From Imbricaverruca yamaguchii (lineage: Eukaryota > Arthropoda > Thecostraca > Neoverrucidae), in contig JAOTOL010001545.1 in assembly GCA_034440575.1 (NCBI GenBank), forward strand, positions 496,001-560,000: a DNA stretch of 64,000 nt. The letters run 5' to 3'. The notes below the pieces were generated by a model. That model saw only the letters and a program-made list of their open reading frames with translations. It was not told the origin of the DNA and did no database searches. The position numbers and the translations under genes are program-made. This document shows, one piece after another, positions 35,783 through 47,415 of this stretch. Numbering within the stretch: the first letter of the stretch is position 1; each line of letters begins with the position of its first letter.

Positions 35783-36370
35783 GCGGCCGGTCTGACCCGG
35801 CGCGTCCGTGTCCTGACCCTGGGCTGTGATGGAGCGGCCGGCGGCCGGGACGGGGAGGGGTGGGGTTGTGGTCAGGACGGCGGTGGTGGCCGGCCGGTCT
35901 GACCCAGAGCGTGTGTCCTGACCCTGGGCTGTGATGGAGCGGTCGGCGGCCGGGATGGGGAGGGGTGGGGTTGTGGTCAGGGCGGCGGTGGTGGCCGGCC
36001 GGTCTGACCCAGCGCGTGTGTCCTGACCCTGGGCTGTGATGGAGCGGTCGGCGGGCGGGATGGGGAGGGGTGGGGTTGTGGTCAGGACGGCGGTGGTGGC
36101 CGGCCGGTCTGACCCAGCGCGTCCGTGTCCTGACCCTGGGCTGTGATGGAGCGGTCGGCGGCCGGGACGGGGAGGGGTGGGTTGTGGTCAGGACGGCGGC
36201 GGTGGCCGGCCGGTCTGACCCAGAGCGTGTGTCCTGACCCTGGGCTGTGATGGAGCGGTCGGCGGCCGGGATGGGGAGGGGTGGGGTTGTGGTCAGGACG
36301 GCGGCGGTGGCCGGCCGGTCTGACCCAGCGCGTGTGTCCTGACCCGGTGCTGTAGTGGAGCAGTTGGTGG
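35783..36370. repeat. ~104-bp minisatellite, between five and six copies
   Basis: The unit contains ggccggtctgacccagcgcg, tgtcctgaccctgggctgtg, atggagcggtcggcggccgg and gatggggaggggtggggttg. Confidence 0.93.
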
Positions 36371-36952
36371 GAGGGGGGGGGCAGGCGGAGGGGGGGGGCA
36401 GGTCCGCTGCGGTGCTGCCCGCCCGGACAGGCCAGAGCCTGCGGGCCGTGCTCAGCCCGCGGCACGCGGTGGCAGGTTGGGTCTCTAGCGGGGGCCTCGA
36501 TCGGGTACAGCGGTGAACACTGTCTCCCCCTCCTCCAGAACAGCTCCGAGTTTGGTGAACGCCTCCCTCCCGCAGAACGGCCCCGAGTTTGGTGGTGAAG
36601 TGTTGTTTCCCTGATAATGGTGAAACGTCTGGAAGGCGGTGGGGAGTTCCTCAAAATTAGTCCAGGTCCAAACGGCAGTGAAGTGCGCTACCTCCCGCAT
36701 ATATTAGTTCGTATCAGCTGGAGGGTCGCTGCTTCCAAGAACTGTTTTGTTACTGGACTGCAGTAAAGAGCATTGCGGCACAATTTTGGCACCCAGAATA
36801 TCCGACTATGGGGTGATTATTCTCTGTGGACAAATGTCCTTTCCTCTGTTTGAGTAGATGGCTGATTGGTGTTATTTGACAATGAAATAGTGCACACGCA
36901 TTGCTCCTTCATAAAAAGGTTAAGTGATGCGGGTTCTGAAATATTGGCTATA
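36371..36952. other. Unique sequence with G runs at its left end
   Basis: G runs at 36372-36405, then nothing recognisable. cagaacggccccgagtttgg is similar to cagaacagctccgagtttgg 50 bp earlier. Confidence 0.5.
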
Positions 36953-37040
36953 AAGCAATGCAGTACCTATAGCTATGGTACTGCATTGCTTAAATATACG
37001 GAATGCAATACCTATAGCTATGATATAGGTGCTGCATTAC
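36953..37040. repeat. Two adjacent related hairpins
   Basis: 36953-36991 is a palindrome with perfect 15-bp arms (aagcaatgcagtacc and ggtactgcattgctt) around tatagctat. At about 37003-37040 follows an imperfect relative (aatgcaatacctata against atataggtgctgcatt) with the same cctatagctat core. Confidence 0.88.
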
Positions 37041-37784
37041 TGTGGAAGGAAACTGGGGCTACATCTCACGCTTCTCGTTCCGTTTTTCAACCGTTTTTTA
37101 TATTCAACTCTATCCGTGCATGAGAAATCAAAATTAAGGAGGTACCTCAAAATCCGGAAGCACAAAAAGGAGTTTCTGGTGTAAAAAGCAACACAAAACT
37201 ACCCAAATGGGATTGTAAGATACAAATTCAATCATGGTAAATATCATACCTGGAGATTCAGGTCGGGTGACACTCATGATTTCGCACTCTGCTAATGCTA
37301 ATTTGCCATTTTCCGCATTTAACCTAAACCTTTCTGACCAAGATCCCACTCCATGGCACCATAAAACTTCCAGCCTTCATAAAGAGCCACCTTCCACACT
37401 CTTCTGCAAAGACATGGTGTCGGTGCGGTCGGGGAAAAGGTGTTGCCGTCGTCACAGCAGTAACGCGTGACGCCCGGCATCACAGCTCACATTGCCGTCC
37501 ACGTGATGATAGCCTGCTTACGACCGACGGTGCCATGGTGCTCATCAGTGCGTCACTCGCACGGATGGCGCGCCAGGCACGGCACGCTGTGTACGGCGCA
37601 CTAGGTCAGGGGTCAAGTGAGATCACGCCCGATGTCTGCGCCGGTCGACGGGCCCGCACAATGGTCGTCACACGCATAATATGCCTCGCACGCATAATGT
37701 GCGCACGCGGAGTCCATCAGCCAACGCTCGCGAGACGACACAATCCACTTTCCCGCGGAGCAGATACCGGGTCTGACCGCGTCC
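37041..37784. other. Unique sequence, nothing recognised
   Basis: Short frames only. gcacgcataatatgc and its variants are repeated near 37670-37700. Confidence 0.5.
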
Positions 37785-38478
37785 GGGTAAGCCTGACATC
37801 TGACCGTGTCCTGGCAGACCTGACATCTGACCGTGTCCGGGCAGACCTGACATCTGACCGTGTCCGGGCAGACCTGACATCTGGCCGTGTCCGGGCAGAC
37901 CTGGCACCTGGCTGTGTCCGGACAGACCTGACGTCTGGCCGTGTCCAGGCAGACCTGACATCTGGCCGTGTCCGGGACCTGTCTGACCGTGTCAGGGCAA
38001 CTCGTTGGGCAGACCTGGCATCTGGCCGTGTCCGGGCAGACCTGGCACCTGGCTGTGTCCGGACAGACCTAACATCTGACCGTGTCCAGGAAGACCTGAC
38101 ACCTGGCTGTGTCCGGACAGACCTGACATTCTGACGGAGGCCTGACGTCTGGCCGTGTCCAGGCAGACCTGACATCTGACCTGACATCTGACCGTGTCCG
38201 GGCAGACCTGACATCTGACCGTGTCCGGGCAGATCAAGACTGACATCTGGCCGTGTCGGGCAGACCTGACATCTCTTTCTGGAGACCTGACATCTGACCG
38301 TGTCCGGGCAGACCTGACATCTGACCGTGTCCAGGAAGACCTGACATCTGACCGTGTCCGGGCAGACCTGACATCTAACCGTGTCCGGACAGACCTGACA
38401 TCTGACCGTGTCCGGGCAGACCTGACATCTGACCGTGTCCGGGCAGACCTGACATCTGGCCTTGTCCGGACAGGCCTG
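37785..38478. repeat. 27-bp minisatellite, about 25 copies
   Basis: The unit is gtccgggcagacctgacatc plus tgaccgt, with ggcctgt, aggaag and cacctggc variants and several truncated copies. Confidence 0.95.
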
Positions 38479-39004
38479 CTCAGACATGGCCCGATACCAT
38501 TTCTAATCTTTTTTTTTACAGCTCCATTACATCAATCCTCAGAGTACAACTGCTGCCAGATTATGCAAGCCGTTGCATGATGCGGGTAGATCTGCATAGT
38601 GTACGGCCAAGTTGGATCAGGCCAGATGAGACACTACGATACTGAATCCAAGGCGAGGCCAGGTCAGGTCAGCCTGTGCAATTCATGCAACTCACCAGGC
38701 CATACTGATGCTTCATCAGACCAAGGTTGGGTAAGTCTACATGGCTACACAACGCCTGCCGATGCCTACTGTGTAGGGTTAGATCGGGTCAGATCAGGTC
38801 AGGTCAGAACAGATGAGCAGCACGACAGCATAGCGCGACAGGACTCGGCCGGCTCCACGGGCTTCCGCGGGATTCCTGAGGATTCCTCGGCAGCTACGGG
38901 CCACTAGTGTTATGCTTCACAATGGGCCAGGTAACGGACCTCGTATCGTCTGTCGGACCGGAACTTGTGGCCCGGATCCGTGTCACTCGACGGCACACCT
39001 GGGG

Positions 39005-39057
<53 letters not shown>

Positions 39058-40234
39058 TCCGATATATATATATATATATTTATAGATGTCAGAAGTGTGA
39101 TTCCCGTAACCAAAATATGACTGAATCAAAATGTCGTTTGTAAGTTATTTATTTGGTGATCATATGCGCCATTTGTGTCGCCAGCTGCGGCCTTCTGAAC
39201 GTAGTTCGGAAAAACCTCACCGTGTCGGTGGCATAATCACTCGTGGAGACACTTCTGCAACTCTGCCCAATAGCATTTCCTTCACAAAATTGACTACGAA
39301 CTTTCCGCATCTATCGCGGTCTGATCACCATGTCCAATGGGCGGCGCCATCTTGCACGAAACCACACGGGCCAGAGCATGAACGGCTTGTTACAGTCGGC
39401 GTGCTACTCACAGAATCCACAAAATCTCGCAACGGAATTCGCCAGGAATGAACAAAGAGCGGCAAATGACGTCAGAGTCTGCGAAATCCTCGGAAGGTAT
39501 GTGACAAAGAACGCGCCCCTAGTGCACCGCATGAATCGCGGCTGCTTCGACACTGGCACTTGTGCATTCTTCATCTTGTCAGACACCAGAATGTCAACTT
39601 GATGTTCGCTCTGCCGCCCTAAGCCAGGCGTTTTAGCCGACTGCTGCCTGCACCCACCTGGTGAGACTCGTGCGCCGTTAGCCACTACAAGAACCCACCG
39701 GACGCTCTGATGAACAAACACCGCTGTGATCAACAACAAGATAGCAAGATACCTCTTTCGTGCTTGTTTATCCTTTGGTTATTAGTGCCGCCCAGAACTC
39801 GGATCCCATTAGTGCAATAGAAGTGGACAACCGTTCGGTCGGCCCGGGAGGCAGCCGGAGGCCCATCCGAACCCAACAATGCGCCCGCCATTAAAATGTT
39901 TACATTGCTAACGGTAGGATTACCATAATCAGTATGCTTATCGCCTGCCATCTTGTAAACATGACAGGAGAGAATCCGTGAAATTAGGAAATCAACGGCC
40001 CGCTCGGTACGGACAGAATCCAATTAGATGTTGCGAGGAATGGGCCTGCACGGACCGATCGGTCGTGACAGATACGGTGGCAGGGCGCGGAACCAGGCCG
40101 TGTCGCACGCTTCACGATCAAGTGCAGCGCAGAGCGTGCTGACGGGAATCGGCTGGTGGCCGTAAAAGAGAGCAGGAATAATGCGCGATACATAATCAGA
40201 GCAGCACGTGTGTGTGTGCTTCAGCGGGTGGTAG
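38479..40234. other. Mostly unique sequence with a TA tract
   Basis: Two (TA)n tracts at 39009-39052 and 39062-39080. Small aggtcaggtcag repeats around 38655 and 38785. No gene recognised. Confidence 0.5.
39009..39080. repeat. (TA)n microsatellite, two blocks
   Basis: Pure TA interrupted by tgtattccg. Confidence 0.95.
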
Positions 40235-40350
40235 TCCAGCCAGTACCGAGTTCCAATCAGTGGCCAGTACTCTACCGAGCTTCAATGAGCGGCCAGTACT
40301 TTACGGAGTATCAATGAGTGGCCAGTACTCAACCGAGTTCCGATGAATGA
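40235..40350. repeat. 29-bp tandem repeat, four copies
   Basis: The unit is close to ggccagtactctaccgagct then tcaatgagt, with starts at 40262, 40291 and 40320. It has the same period as the array at 41475 but a different sequence. Confidence 0.85.
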
Positions 40351-40370
40351 CTAGTACACGACCGAATCAG

Positions 40371-40650
40371 ATGAGACAGAGACATAGACAGAGACAAAGC
40401 CAGATACAGATACAGAGACGGATAAAGACAGAGACAGAGACAGATACAGAGACAGAGACAGTGACAGAGGCAGAGACAGAGACAGAGACAGAGACAGAGA
40501 CAGAGACAGAGACAGAGACAGAGACAGAGACAGAGACAGAGACAGAGACAGAGACAGTGACAGAGACTGAGACAGAGACAGAGACAGAGACAGATACAGA
40601 GACAGAGACAGAGACAGATATAGAGACGGATACAGACAGAGACAGAGACA

Positions 40651-40692
<42 letters not shown>
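40371..40692. repeat. (GACAGA)n followed by (GA)n microsatellite
   Basis: About 45 hexamers with gatacaga and gtgacaga variants to 40655, then pure GA to about 40692. Confidence 0.97.
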
Positions 40693-40700
<8 letters not shown>

Positions 40701-40981
40701 GGTTAGAGTGTGGGAGCGTGGGAGTGAACACGCCACATACGCTTTAGGATTTCACATCTCTGGAACTATTCTCAAGTCTGCATGGTTTCCATACAGCGTG
40801 GGTAGCGTCTCAAAGAGCAGTGAGGTGGTATGACCAACCTTCCAAGTGTCGTAAGACATGATTAAACCCTGGTCCGAGCACAGGATGCGAGCTGAGTCGG
40901 GATTGTTAACAGTCATAAATCGTGAGAATCATCCAGAGTGGCTACAGCAATTCATTTAGCAGTGCTTGCACTGTTATTTCC
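40693..40981. other. Unique sequence upstream of a small ORF
   Basis: No TATA box and nothing else recognisable. Confidence 0.45.
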
Positions 40982-41236
40982 ATGGTAAAACAGTTTTGTG
41001 TGTTTCTGCTCTTTGTGTGTGGACTGCAACTATGCTTGGTGCACTCAAGAATACAGATAAAAGCAAGGGATGCAGCCGGGCGTCATTTGCCCTTTGGTTT
41101 AACACTAATCTCAGGCGAACATTTCCTCGGTCGAGCCTCATGTATCGACATTGGCAGTAATCCGGGAATGGATTTTCTCGACGCTATCGGCCCTAAGCGA
41201 AACAATAAATGGCAATATTCAGACTTACGTAGATAG
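40982..41236 (+). CDS. Candidate small secreted peptide, 84 residues
   Basis: The ATG at 40982 opens MVKQFCVFLLFVCGLQLCLV, a short positive start and a 16-residue hydrophobic core ending near Ser22: a textbook signal peptide. The remaining 62 residues are polar, with one cysteine and a Lys-Arg pair in GPKRNNKW, and end DLRR before TAG. A longer in-frame start at 40922 would bury the signal, so 40982 is preferred. The KR pair could be a convertase site, but it is not preceded by a simple Gly amidation signal. CCAG|GTAATC lies 24 bp past the stop. No family recognised, and no promoter or poly(A) signal seen. It could equally be a chance frame. Confidence 0.35.
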   Translation: MVKQFCVFLLFVCGLQLCLVHSRIQIKARDAAGRHLPFGLTLISGEHFLGRASCIDIGSNPGMDFLDAIGPKRNNKWQYSDLRR

Positions 41237-41474
41237 GACTGTACTGCCACATTTCACCAGGTAATCACCTTGCGGCCAGGTCCGCCCGTACGGCATGTCT
41301 GCTCTAGCCACCCGGTCTGACATCGAGCTGACGAAATGAATCCAACTATTTGGTGAATGTAATGCATTCGCGGCACTTTTTATTCCAACCTCTGCGCACC
41401 CTGGTCGACAAATTACGAACCGTGAAATCGTATCTCCTTGCAAGGCCTCAGTGCAGACACGTTGGTCCACACGA
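41237..41474. other. Unique sequence left of the 29-bp array
   Basis: Nothing recognised. Confidence 0.5.
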
Positions 41475-43688
41475 CTGCCCCGCAAATTGGAGCGTCTACA
41501 AGACTGTCCCGCAAATTGGAGCGTCCACGAGACTGTCCCGCAAATTGGAGCGTCCACAAGACTGTCCCGCAAATTGGAGCGTCCACAAGACTGTCCCGCA
41601 AACTGGAGCGTCCACAAGACTGTCCCGCAAATTGGAGCGTCCACAAGACTGTCCCGCAAATTGGAGCGTACACAAGACTGTCCCGCAAATTGGAGCGTCC
41701 ACAAGACTGTCCCGCAAACTGGAGCGTACACAAGACTGTCCGGCAAATTGGAGCGTCCACAAGACTGTCCCGCAAATTGGAGCGTCCACAAGACTGTCCC
41801 GCAAATTGGAGCGTCCACAAGACTGTCCGGCAAACTGGAGCGTCCACAAGACTGTCCGGCAAACTGGAGCGTCCACAAGACTGTCCCGCAAATTGGAGCG
41901 TACACAAGACTGTCCGGCAAACTGGAGCGTCCACAAGACTGTCCCGCAAACTGGAGCGTACACAAGACTGTCCGGCAAATTGGAGCGTACACAAGACTGT
42001 CCGGCAAACTGGAGCGTACACAAGACTGTCCGGCAAACTGGAGCGTGCACAAGACTGTCCGGCAAACTGGAGCGTCCACAAGACTGTCCGGCAAACTGGA
42101 GCGTCCACAAGACTGTCCGGCAAACTGGAGGTACAAGACTGTCCGGCAAATTGGAGCGTCACAGACTGTCCGAAGAACAAGACCCGCAAACTGGAGCGTC
42201 ACAAGACTGTCCCGCAAATTGGAGCGTCCACAAGACTGTCCGGCAAACTGGAGCGTCCACAAGACTGTCCGGCAAATTGGAGCGTCCACAAGACTGTCCG
42301 GCAAACTGGAGCGTCCACAAGACTGTCCCGCAAACTGGAGCGTCCACAAGACTGTCCCGCAAACTGGAGCGTCCACAAGACTGTTTCCGGCAAATTGGAG
42401 CGTCTACAAGACTGTCCCGCAAATTGGAGCGTACACAAGACTGTCCCGCAAACTGGAGCGTACACAAGACTGTCCGGCAAACTGGAGCGTCCACAAGACT
42501 GTCCCGCAAACTGGAGCGTCCACAAGACTGTCCCGCAAATTGGAGCGTCCACAAGACTGTCCCGCAAACTGGAGCGTACAAATGCCGCAAAAGACTGTCC
42601 CGTAAACTGGAGCGTCCACAAGACTGTCCCGCAAATTGGAGCGTCCACGAGACTGTCCCGCAAATTGGGCGTCCACAAGACTGTCCGCAAACTGGAGCGT
42701 ACACAAGACTGTCCGGCAAACTGGAGCATCACAAGACTGTCCGGCAAACTGGAGCGTCCACAAGACTGTCCGGCAAACTGGAGCATCACAAGACCCGGAA
42801 TGACCACAAGACTGTCCGGCAAACTGGAGCGTCACAAGACTGTCCGGCAAACTGGGCGTCACAAGACTGACGTGCACGAGACCGTCCCGCAAACTGGAGC
42901 GTACACAAGACTGTCCGGCAAATTGGAGCGTACACAAGACTGTCCCGCAAACTGGAGCGTCCACAAGACTGTCCGCAAATGGAGCGTCCACAAGACTGTC
43001 CGGAATGGGACCGTCCGCAAACTGGAGCGTACACAAGACTGTCCGGCAAATTGGAGCGTCTACAAGACTGTCCCGCAAATTGGAGCATCTACAAGACTGT
43101 CCGGCAAACTGGAGCGTCCACAAGACTGTCCCGCAAATTGGAGCGTCCACAAGACTGTCCGGCAAATTGGAGCGTACACGAGACCGTCCCGCAAACTGGA
43201 GCGTACACAAGACTGTCCGGCAAATTGGAGCGTCTACAAGACTGTCCGGAAATGGCGTACAAGACTGTCCGCAAACTGGAGCGTCACAAGACTGTCCCGA
43301 ATTGGAGCGTCCACAAGACTGTCCCGCAAACTGGAGCGTCCACAAGACTGTCCGGCAAATTGGAGCGTCCACAAGACTGTCCGGCAAATTGGAGCGTCTA
43401 CAAGACTGTCCCGCAAACTGGAGCGTGCACAAGACTGTCCGGCAAATTGGAGCGTCCACAAGACTGTCCGGCAAACTGGAGCGTACACAAGACTGTCCGG
43501 CAAACTGGAGCGTCCACAAGACTGTCCGGCAAACTGGAGCGTACACAAGACTGTCCGGCAAATTGGAGCGTACACAAGACTGTCCGGCAAACTGGAGCGT
43601 CCACAAGACTGTCCGGCAAACTGGAGCGTCCACAAGACTGTCCGGCAAACTGGAGCGTCCACAAGACTGTCCGGCAAACTGGAGCGTC
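41475..43688. repeat. 29-bp minisatellite, about 76 copies
   Basis: The unit is aagactgtcccgcaaattgg plus agcgtccac. It varies at few positions: cccg/ccgg, aaatt/aaact, gtcc/gtac/gtct/gtgc. Copies with small deletions cluster at 42130-42200 and 42560-43290. No stop codon occurs in any of the six frames of the unit, and 29 is not a multiple of 3, so frames of up to 762 codons arise whose residues rotate KTVPQIGAST, RLSRKLERPQ, DCPANWSVHK. Confidence 0.98.
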
Positions 43689-43981
43689 TGTCGCCCAGTC
43701 CCTCCGGGTGCATGTGCACCACGTAAAAAGCTCCGAAGAGGCGACCGAGCGGCGTTAATTGGCGACTGCCGGGTGGCCGCCGCCAGTTCTGGTCATCAGA
43801 GGCGACAGAGCAGGCCTGCTGGACGCCACGTGGGCAGCCAGACGGCACGGATCGTCGGCAGGCCGAGACAGCCGTGCAGACTGGCGGCCAGATCTGACGG
43901 TCGCACCCACCCAGAAGCCACCCACCCGGACCACGGCGGTCGGCGGCGGGCGCCTCACATGGCCGGCAAAGTGGTGGACAA
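43689..43981. other. Unique spacer between the 29-bp and 7-bp arrays
   Basis: On the minus strand a short frame reads FYVVHMHPEGLGDRR (about 43740-43685) just before entering the array. It is exon-like in composition, but its acceptor is weak and there is no donor. Not called as an exon. Confidence 0.4.
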
Positions 43982-44424
43982 TGGATAGTGGACAGTGGAC
44001 AGTGGACAGTGGACAGTGGACAGTGGACGGTGGACAGTGGACGGTGGACGGTGGACGGTGGACAGTGGACAGTGGACAGTGGACAGTGGACAGTGGACAG
44101 TGGACAGTGGACAGTGGACAGTGGACAGTGGACAGTGGACAGTGGACAGTGGACAGTGGACAGTGGACAGTGGACAGTGGACAGTGGACAGTGGACGGTG
44201 GACAGTGGACAGTGGACAGTGGACAGTGGACATGGTGGACAGTGGACAGTGGACAGTGGACAGTGGACAGGTGGACAGTGGACAGTGGACAGTGGACAGT
44301 GGACAGTGGACAGTGGACAGTGGACAGTGGACAGTGGACAGTGGACAGTGGACAGTGGACAGTGGACAGTGGACAGTGGACAGTGGACAGTGGACAGTGG
44401 ACAGTGGACAGTGGACAGTGGACA
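43982..44424. repeat. 7-bp satellite-like repeat, about 63 copies
   Basis: gtggaca is repeated with few changes (gtggacg at 44024-44060 and 44194) and two small length changes near 44230 and 44270. Strands are strongly asymmetric: the plus strand has GG doublets every 7 bp. Confidence 0.98.
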
Positions 44425-44837
44425 CGGGCGTGACAAAGCACACCGGCAAGCAACGCTTGAGCGCAGCAATGGCGTTGCTCAATGCAATCGCGTCTGAGAC
44501 GTCAGCTGGCCATCAAACACCAGAACACTAGCCACTAGCCTATAATACTAGTCCATAACTGCGGTGTCGGGACGACCTCAACCACAACCGCAAGAGCGGG
44601 TCGTGACGAGTGGTCCCAATGGGGCCGGTTTTCGCGACCTCAGTCTCGACCGTGCCACCACACTTTTCCGATCGTTCCCGCGAAACCACAGAATGGACCG
44701 TTGAAACACCGTGGGAACACTTGACAAGAGGTGTGCCCGTTTCCTCCTCAGCCGTTTCCCTCCTCCAACGTCCATCCCAACCCGACGTGGCGTTCCAGAG
44801 CCGACGGCGAGCACACGGCCCACCAGCTGTAAGGAAG
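44425..44837. other. Unique sequence, nothing recognised
   Basis: No supported exon. Confidence 0.5.
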
Positions 44838-45078
44838 CGTACACGGCGAGCAACCCTGGCCTGTGCACGGTGAGCAGCCCCGGCCTGTGCACGGTGTACG
44901 ATAAGCACCCCTAGCCTAAGCACGGTGAGAAGCCCTGGCCTGTGCACGGTGAGCAGCCCCAGCCTGTGCACGGTGAGCAGCCCCGGCCTGTGCACGGTGA
45001 GCAGCCCCGGCCTGTGCACGGTGTACGATAAGCACCCCTAGCCTGTGCACGGTGAGCCCCGGCTGTGCACGGTGAGCA
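44838..45078. repeat. 24-bp minisatellite, about ten copies
   Basis: The unit gtgcacggtgagcagccccg plus gcct has the recurring variant gtgtacgataagcaccccta. Confidence 0.92.
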
Positions 45079-45949
45079 GTGCGTGAGCCAGCGGCCACCA
45101 GCTGCCATGGTCTGAGCACCACCGCCAGCACACAATGCCGCCTCCGCCACCTGAACAAACAGCCCAGCGGCTGGGATCCGGTTGCATGTCGGTCGCGCCT
45201 GCAATGGCCCCTGCATTGTTGCGGCGAGCTGTTCGCGTCAGCGTGACAGACGGGCGGGGGGGAATTGGCGGGAGGAACGCACGGAGTTGGGGCACGAGGC
45301 GCCACCTTTCTCCGACCCATCAGCACCAGGTTCTCACATTTGCACCGTAATCGCAGCGTCTTTCAGTCGGTCGTCTCTGGTAATTGCCAGCGTTTGATCG
45401 CTGTTGCGTGCGCCACTTAGTCGAGCTGTCGGCTCTGTACCCACCGTGAACGTTTTCACGTCAGCTCGCTGGCGGCGTCACGTGGTGCAGATTAAACCAG
45501 TGTTCCGCCCATTGTGCCCACATACTGTTAGTTTCCGGCATTCTGGGTCGAATGGGAGGCCCGCGAGTCCGGAAGCTGACAGGCAATGCGGAGCATTGTC
45601 GTGAGCAGCTCGGCGGTTGAGGCGTCGCTCATCTTCAGAGCGTTGCAGATCGATAGGTCGCAGTCATTGTCTTCGATGTTGAATTTATTCAGAACACGCA
45701 GGAAAAAGCCGGCAAAGCTTGCTTTCCAGCGACGGTGCATTCAGTTGTTGCCGCTTTTTGGCGTCTGCGAGAATTTCAGTGCCGGGTCTCAAGAGTGATT
45801 TGGACGTACACTTATCATATCACATCGCGTGTCATGGCAAGCATTTCGGAGTTCTCCATCGAATCAGTTTTCACTTATTCACGTCAACGACAAGGACAGA
45901 AATACGACACACGAAAAACAATGCGCATTTGCTCATTCGGTCATCGCAG
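45079..45949. other. Unique sequence downstream of the LINE remnant
   Basis: It may contain the unrecognisable 3' part of the LINE at 45950-46806. gagaatttcagtgccggg (45768) is similar to gagagtttcagccggtcc (45955). Confidence 0.45.
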
Positions 45950-46806
45950 GTGAGAGAGTTTCAGCCGGTCCCTCACGATGCTTCAGTCGGGCGGCGATAC
46001 GAGCACCAAAGTTGATGCACGTTTGGACCCTTCTATGCTGAGTCACAGGCACCCATCCCGAACAGCTATTCAGTATCCTACGTGAGGACCACGAGCGCTT
46101 CAACTAATGGCTGCATAGTATGTCGTGGCATGCAGCGCTTCATCCCAGCCACTGCGATCAGCATCCAGCAGCAGCGGCGCATGATGGCCGCAATGAGCTG
46201 CTCCCGGGAAAGGCAATCATCGATGGTGACAGCCAGAATTTCAGCACAATGTGACGGTTTTATTTCAGGGTTTCCAAAGTATGCCGAGTAATGCTGAGGT
46301 ATATTTTCATGTCATCAGTTCAGAATATTGGTTTCTATCTTTTGAGGAACTTATTTTTAGCCTATTTTGTGCATACCGATTCACTGCAAATGCCAGGGTG
46401 TTTCCAGGGCGTTGTTTTAAGACAGATACATTCGATGCTACATCTGTGTCCTTAAACTGAGTATCCTCGCCGTACATAACAAGCTCGCCATGTGGCATGT
46501 GTTGTGGCATGACGCTGGTGAATACAAAGAAGTATATTGCTGCGGTACAAAATCGGGTAACTAAATAAGCGTCGCATCAGTTGTGTCCAAACAACGCGCT
46601 CACAAAATTGAGTCGCGGCGGGCAATGTCGATATTGGTCGGTAGTTACACAGTTCAGCATCGTCGCCGCCCTGGTGTATCTGTGCTACTGTAGCGGCTTT
46701 TCGTGATAACAAAAGGTCGCAGCGTACAATGTTACTATTAAAGGCATTCAGTAAGTGTGGACCAATAACAGCAACAGTCACTCAAAGCATGTTGCCTGTA
46801 ATGCTG
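45950..46806 (-). pseudogene. Decayed non-LTR retrotransposon (CR1/Jockey-type) reverse transcriptase
   Basis: Four consecutive minus-strand pieces match the order of a CR1/Jockey-class reverse transcriptase. (1) From 46781: IGPHLLNAFNSNI, then AATVAQIHQGGDD and CNYRPISTLP, ending QRHATTHAT at 46491. (2) In another frame, LVMYGEDTQF (46476-46452 region) and NRYAQNRLKISSSKD. (3) From 46257: EILAVTIDDCLSREQL and RHTMQPLVEALVVL, to TAG at 46078-46080. (4) Shifted again: RRVQTCINFGARIAA. HATTHAT runs directly into the metal-binding motif region, so the middle of the palm domain has been deleted. The motif itself is YGED instead of YADD. With stops and frameshifts as well, the copy is dead. The left edge meets the 21-bp array at 46810. 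Confidence 0.85.
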
Positions 46807-46809
46807 TAG

Positions 46810-47415
46810 GGCAGCGTGACCGACAGCTGCGGCAGCGTGACCGACAGCTGCGGCAGCGTGACCGACAGCTGCGGCAGCGTGACCGACAGCTGCGGCAGCG
46901 TGACCGACAGCTGCGGCAGCGTGACCGACAGCTGCGGCAGCGTGACCGACAGCTGCGGCAGCGTGACCGACACCTGCGGCAGCGTGACCGACAGCTGCGG
47001 CAGCGTGACCGACAGCTCGGGCAGCGTGGCCGACAGCTGCGGCAGCGTGACCGACAGCTGCGGCAGCGTGACCGACAGCTGCGGCAGCGTGACCGACAGC
47101 TGCGGCAGCGTGACCGACAGCTGCGGCAGCGTGACCGACAGCTGCGGCAGCGTGACCGACAGCTCGGGCAGCGTGGCCGAGAGCTCGGGCAGTGTGACCG
47201 GCAGCTGCGGCAGTGTGACCGACAGCTGCGGCAGCGTGACCGACAGCTCGGGCAGCGTGACCGACAGCTGCGGCAGCGTGACCGACAGCTCGGGCAGCGT
47301 GGCCGACAGCTCGGGCAGCGTGACCGACAGCTGCGGCAGCGTGACCGACAGCTCGGGCAGCGTGGCCGAGAGCTCGGGCAGCGTGGCCGAGGGCTCGGGC
47401 AGCGTGGCCGACAGC
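46810..47415. repeat. 21-bp minisatellite, about 29 copies, phase-conserved
   Basis: The unit is ggcagcgtgaccgacagctgc. Variants are all substitutions (tcgggcagcgtggccgac and similar), with no frame-breaking indel. The plus frame reads CGSVTDS throughout and the minus frames read GHAAAAV or SVTLPQL. Nothing upstream or downstream supports translation. Confidence 0.96.

Noticed and set aside
41475..43688. CRISPR-like array (29-bp repeats)
   Set aside because: There are no unique spacers; the whole unit repeats head to tail. The context is eukaryotic.
40235..43688. Common origin of the two 29-bp arrays
   Set aside because: Same period but no sequence similarity between the units.
41438..43726. 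762-codon plus-strand open frame and similar long frames on the other strand
   Set aside because: Entirely composed of the 29-bp repeat. The unit has no stops in any frame, residues rotate through three unrelated decapeptides, and there is no start context or domain.
43685..43745. Minus-strand exon reading FYVVHMHPEGLGDRR
   Set aside because: Weak acceptor and no donor before the 29-bp array. Too short to judge.
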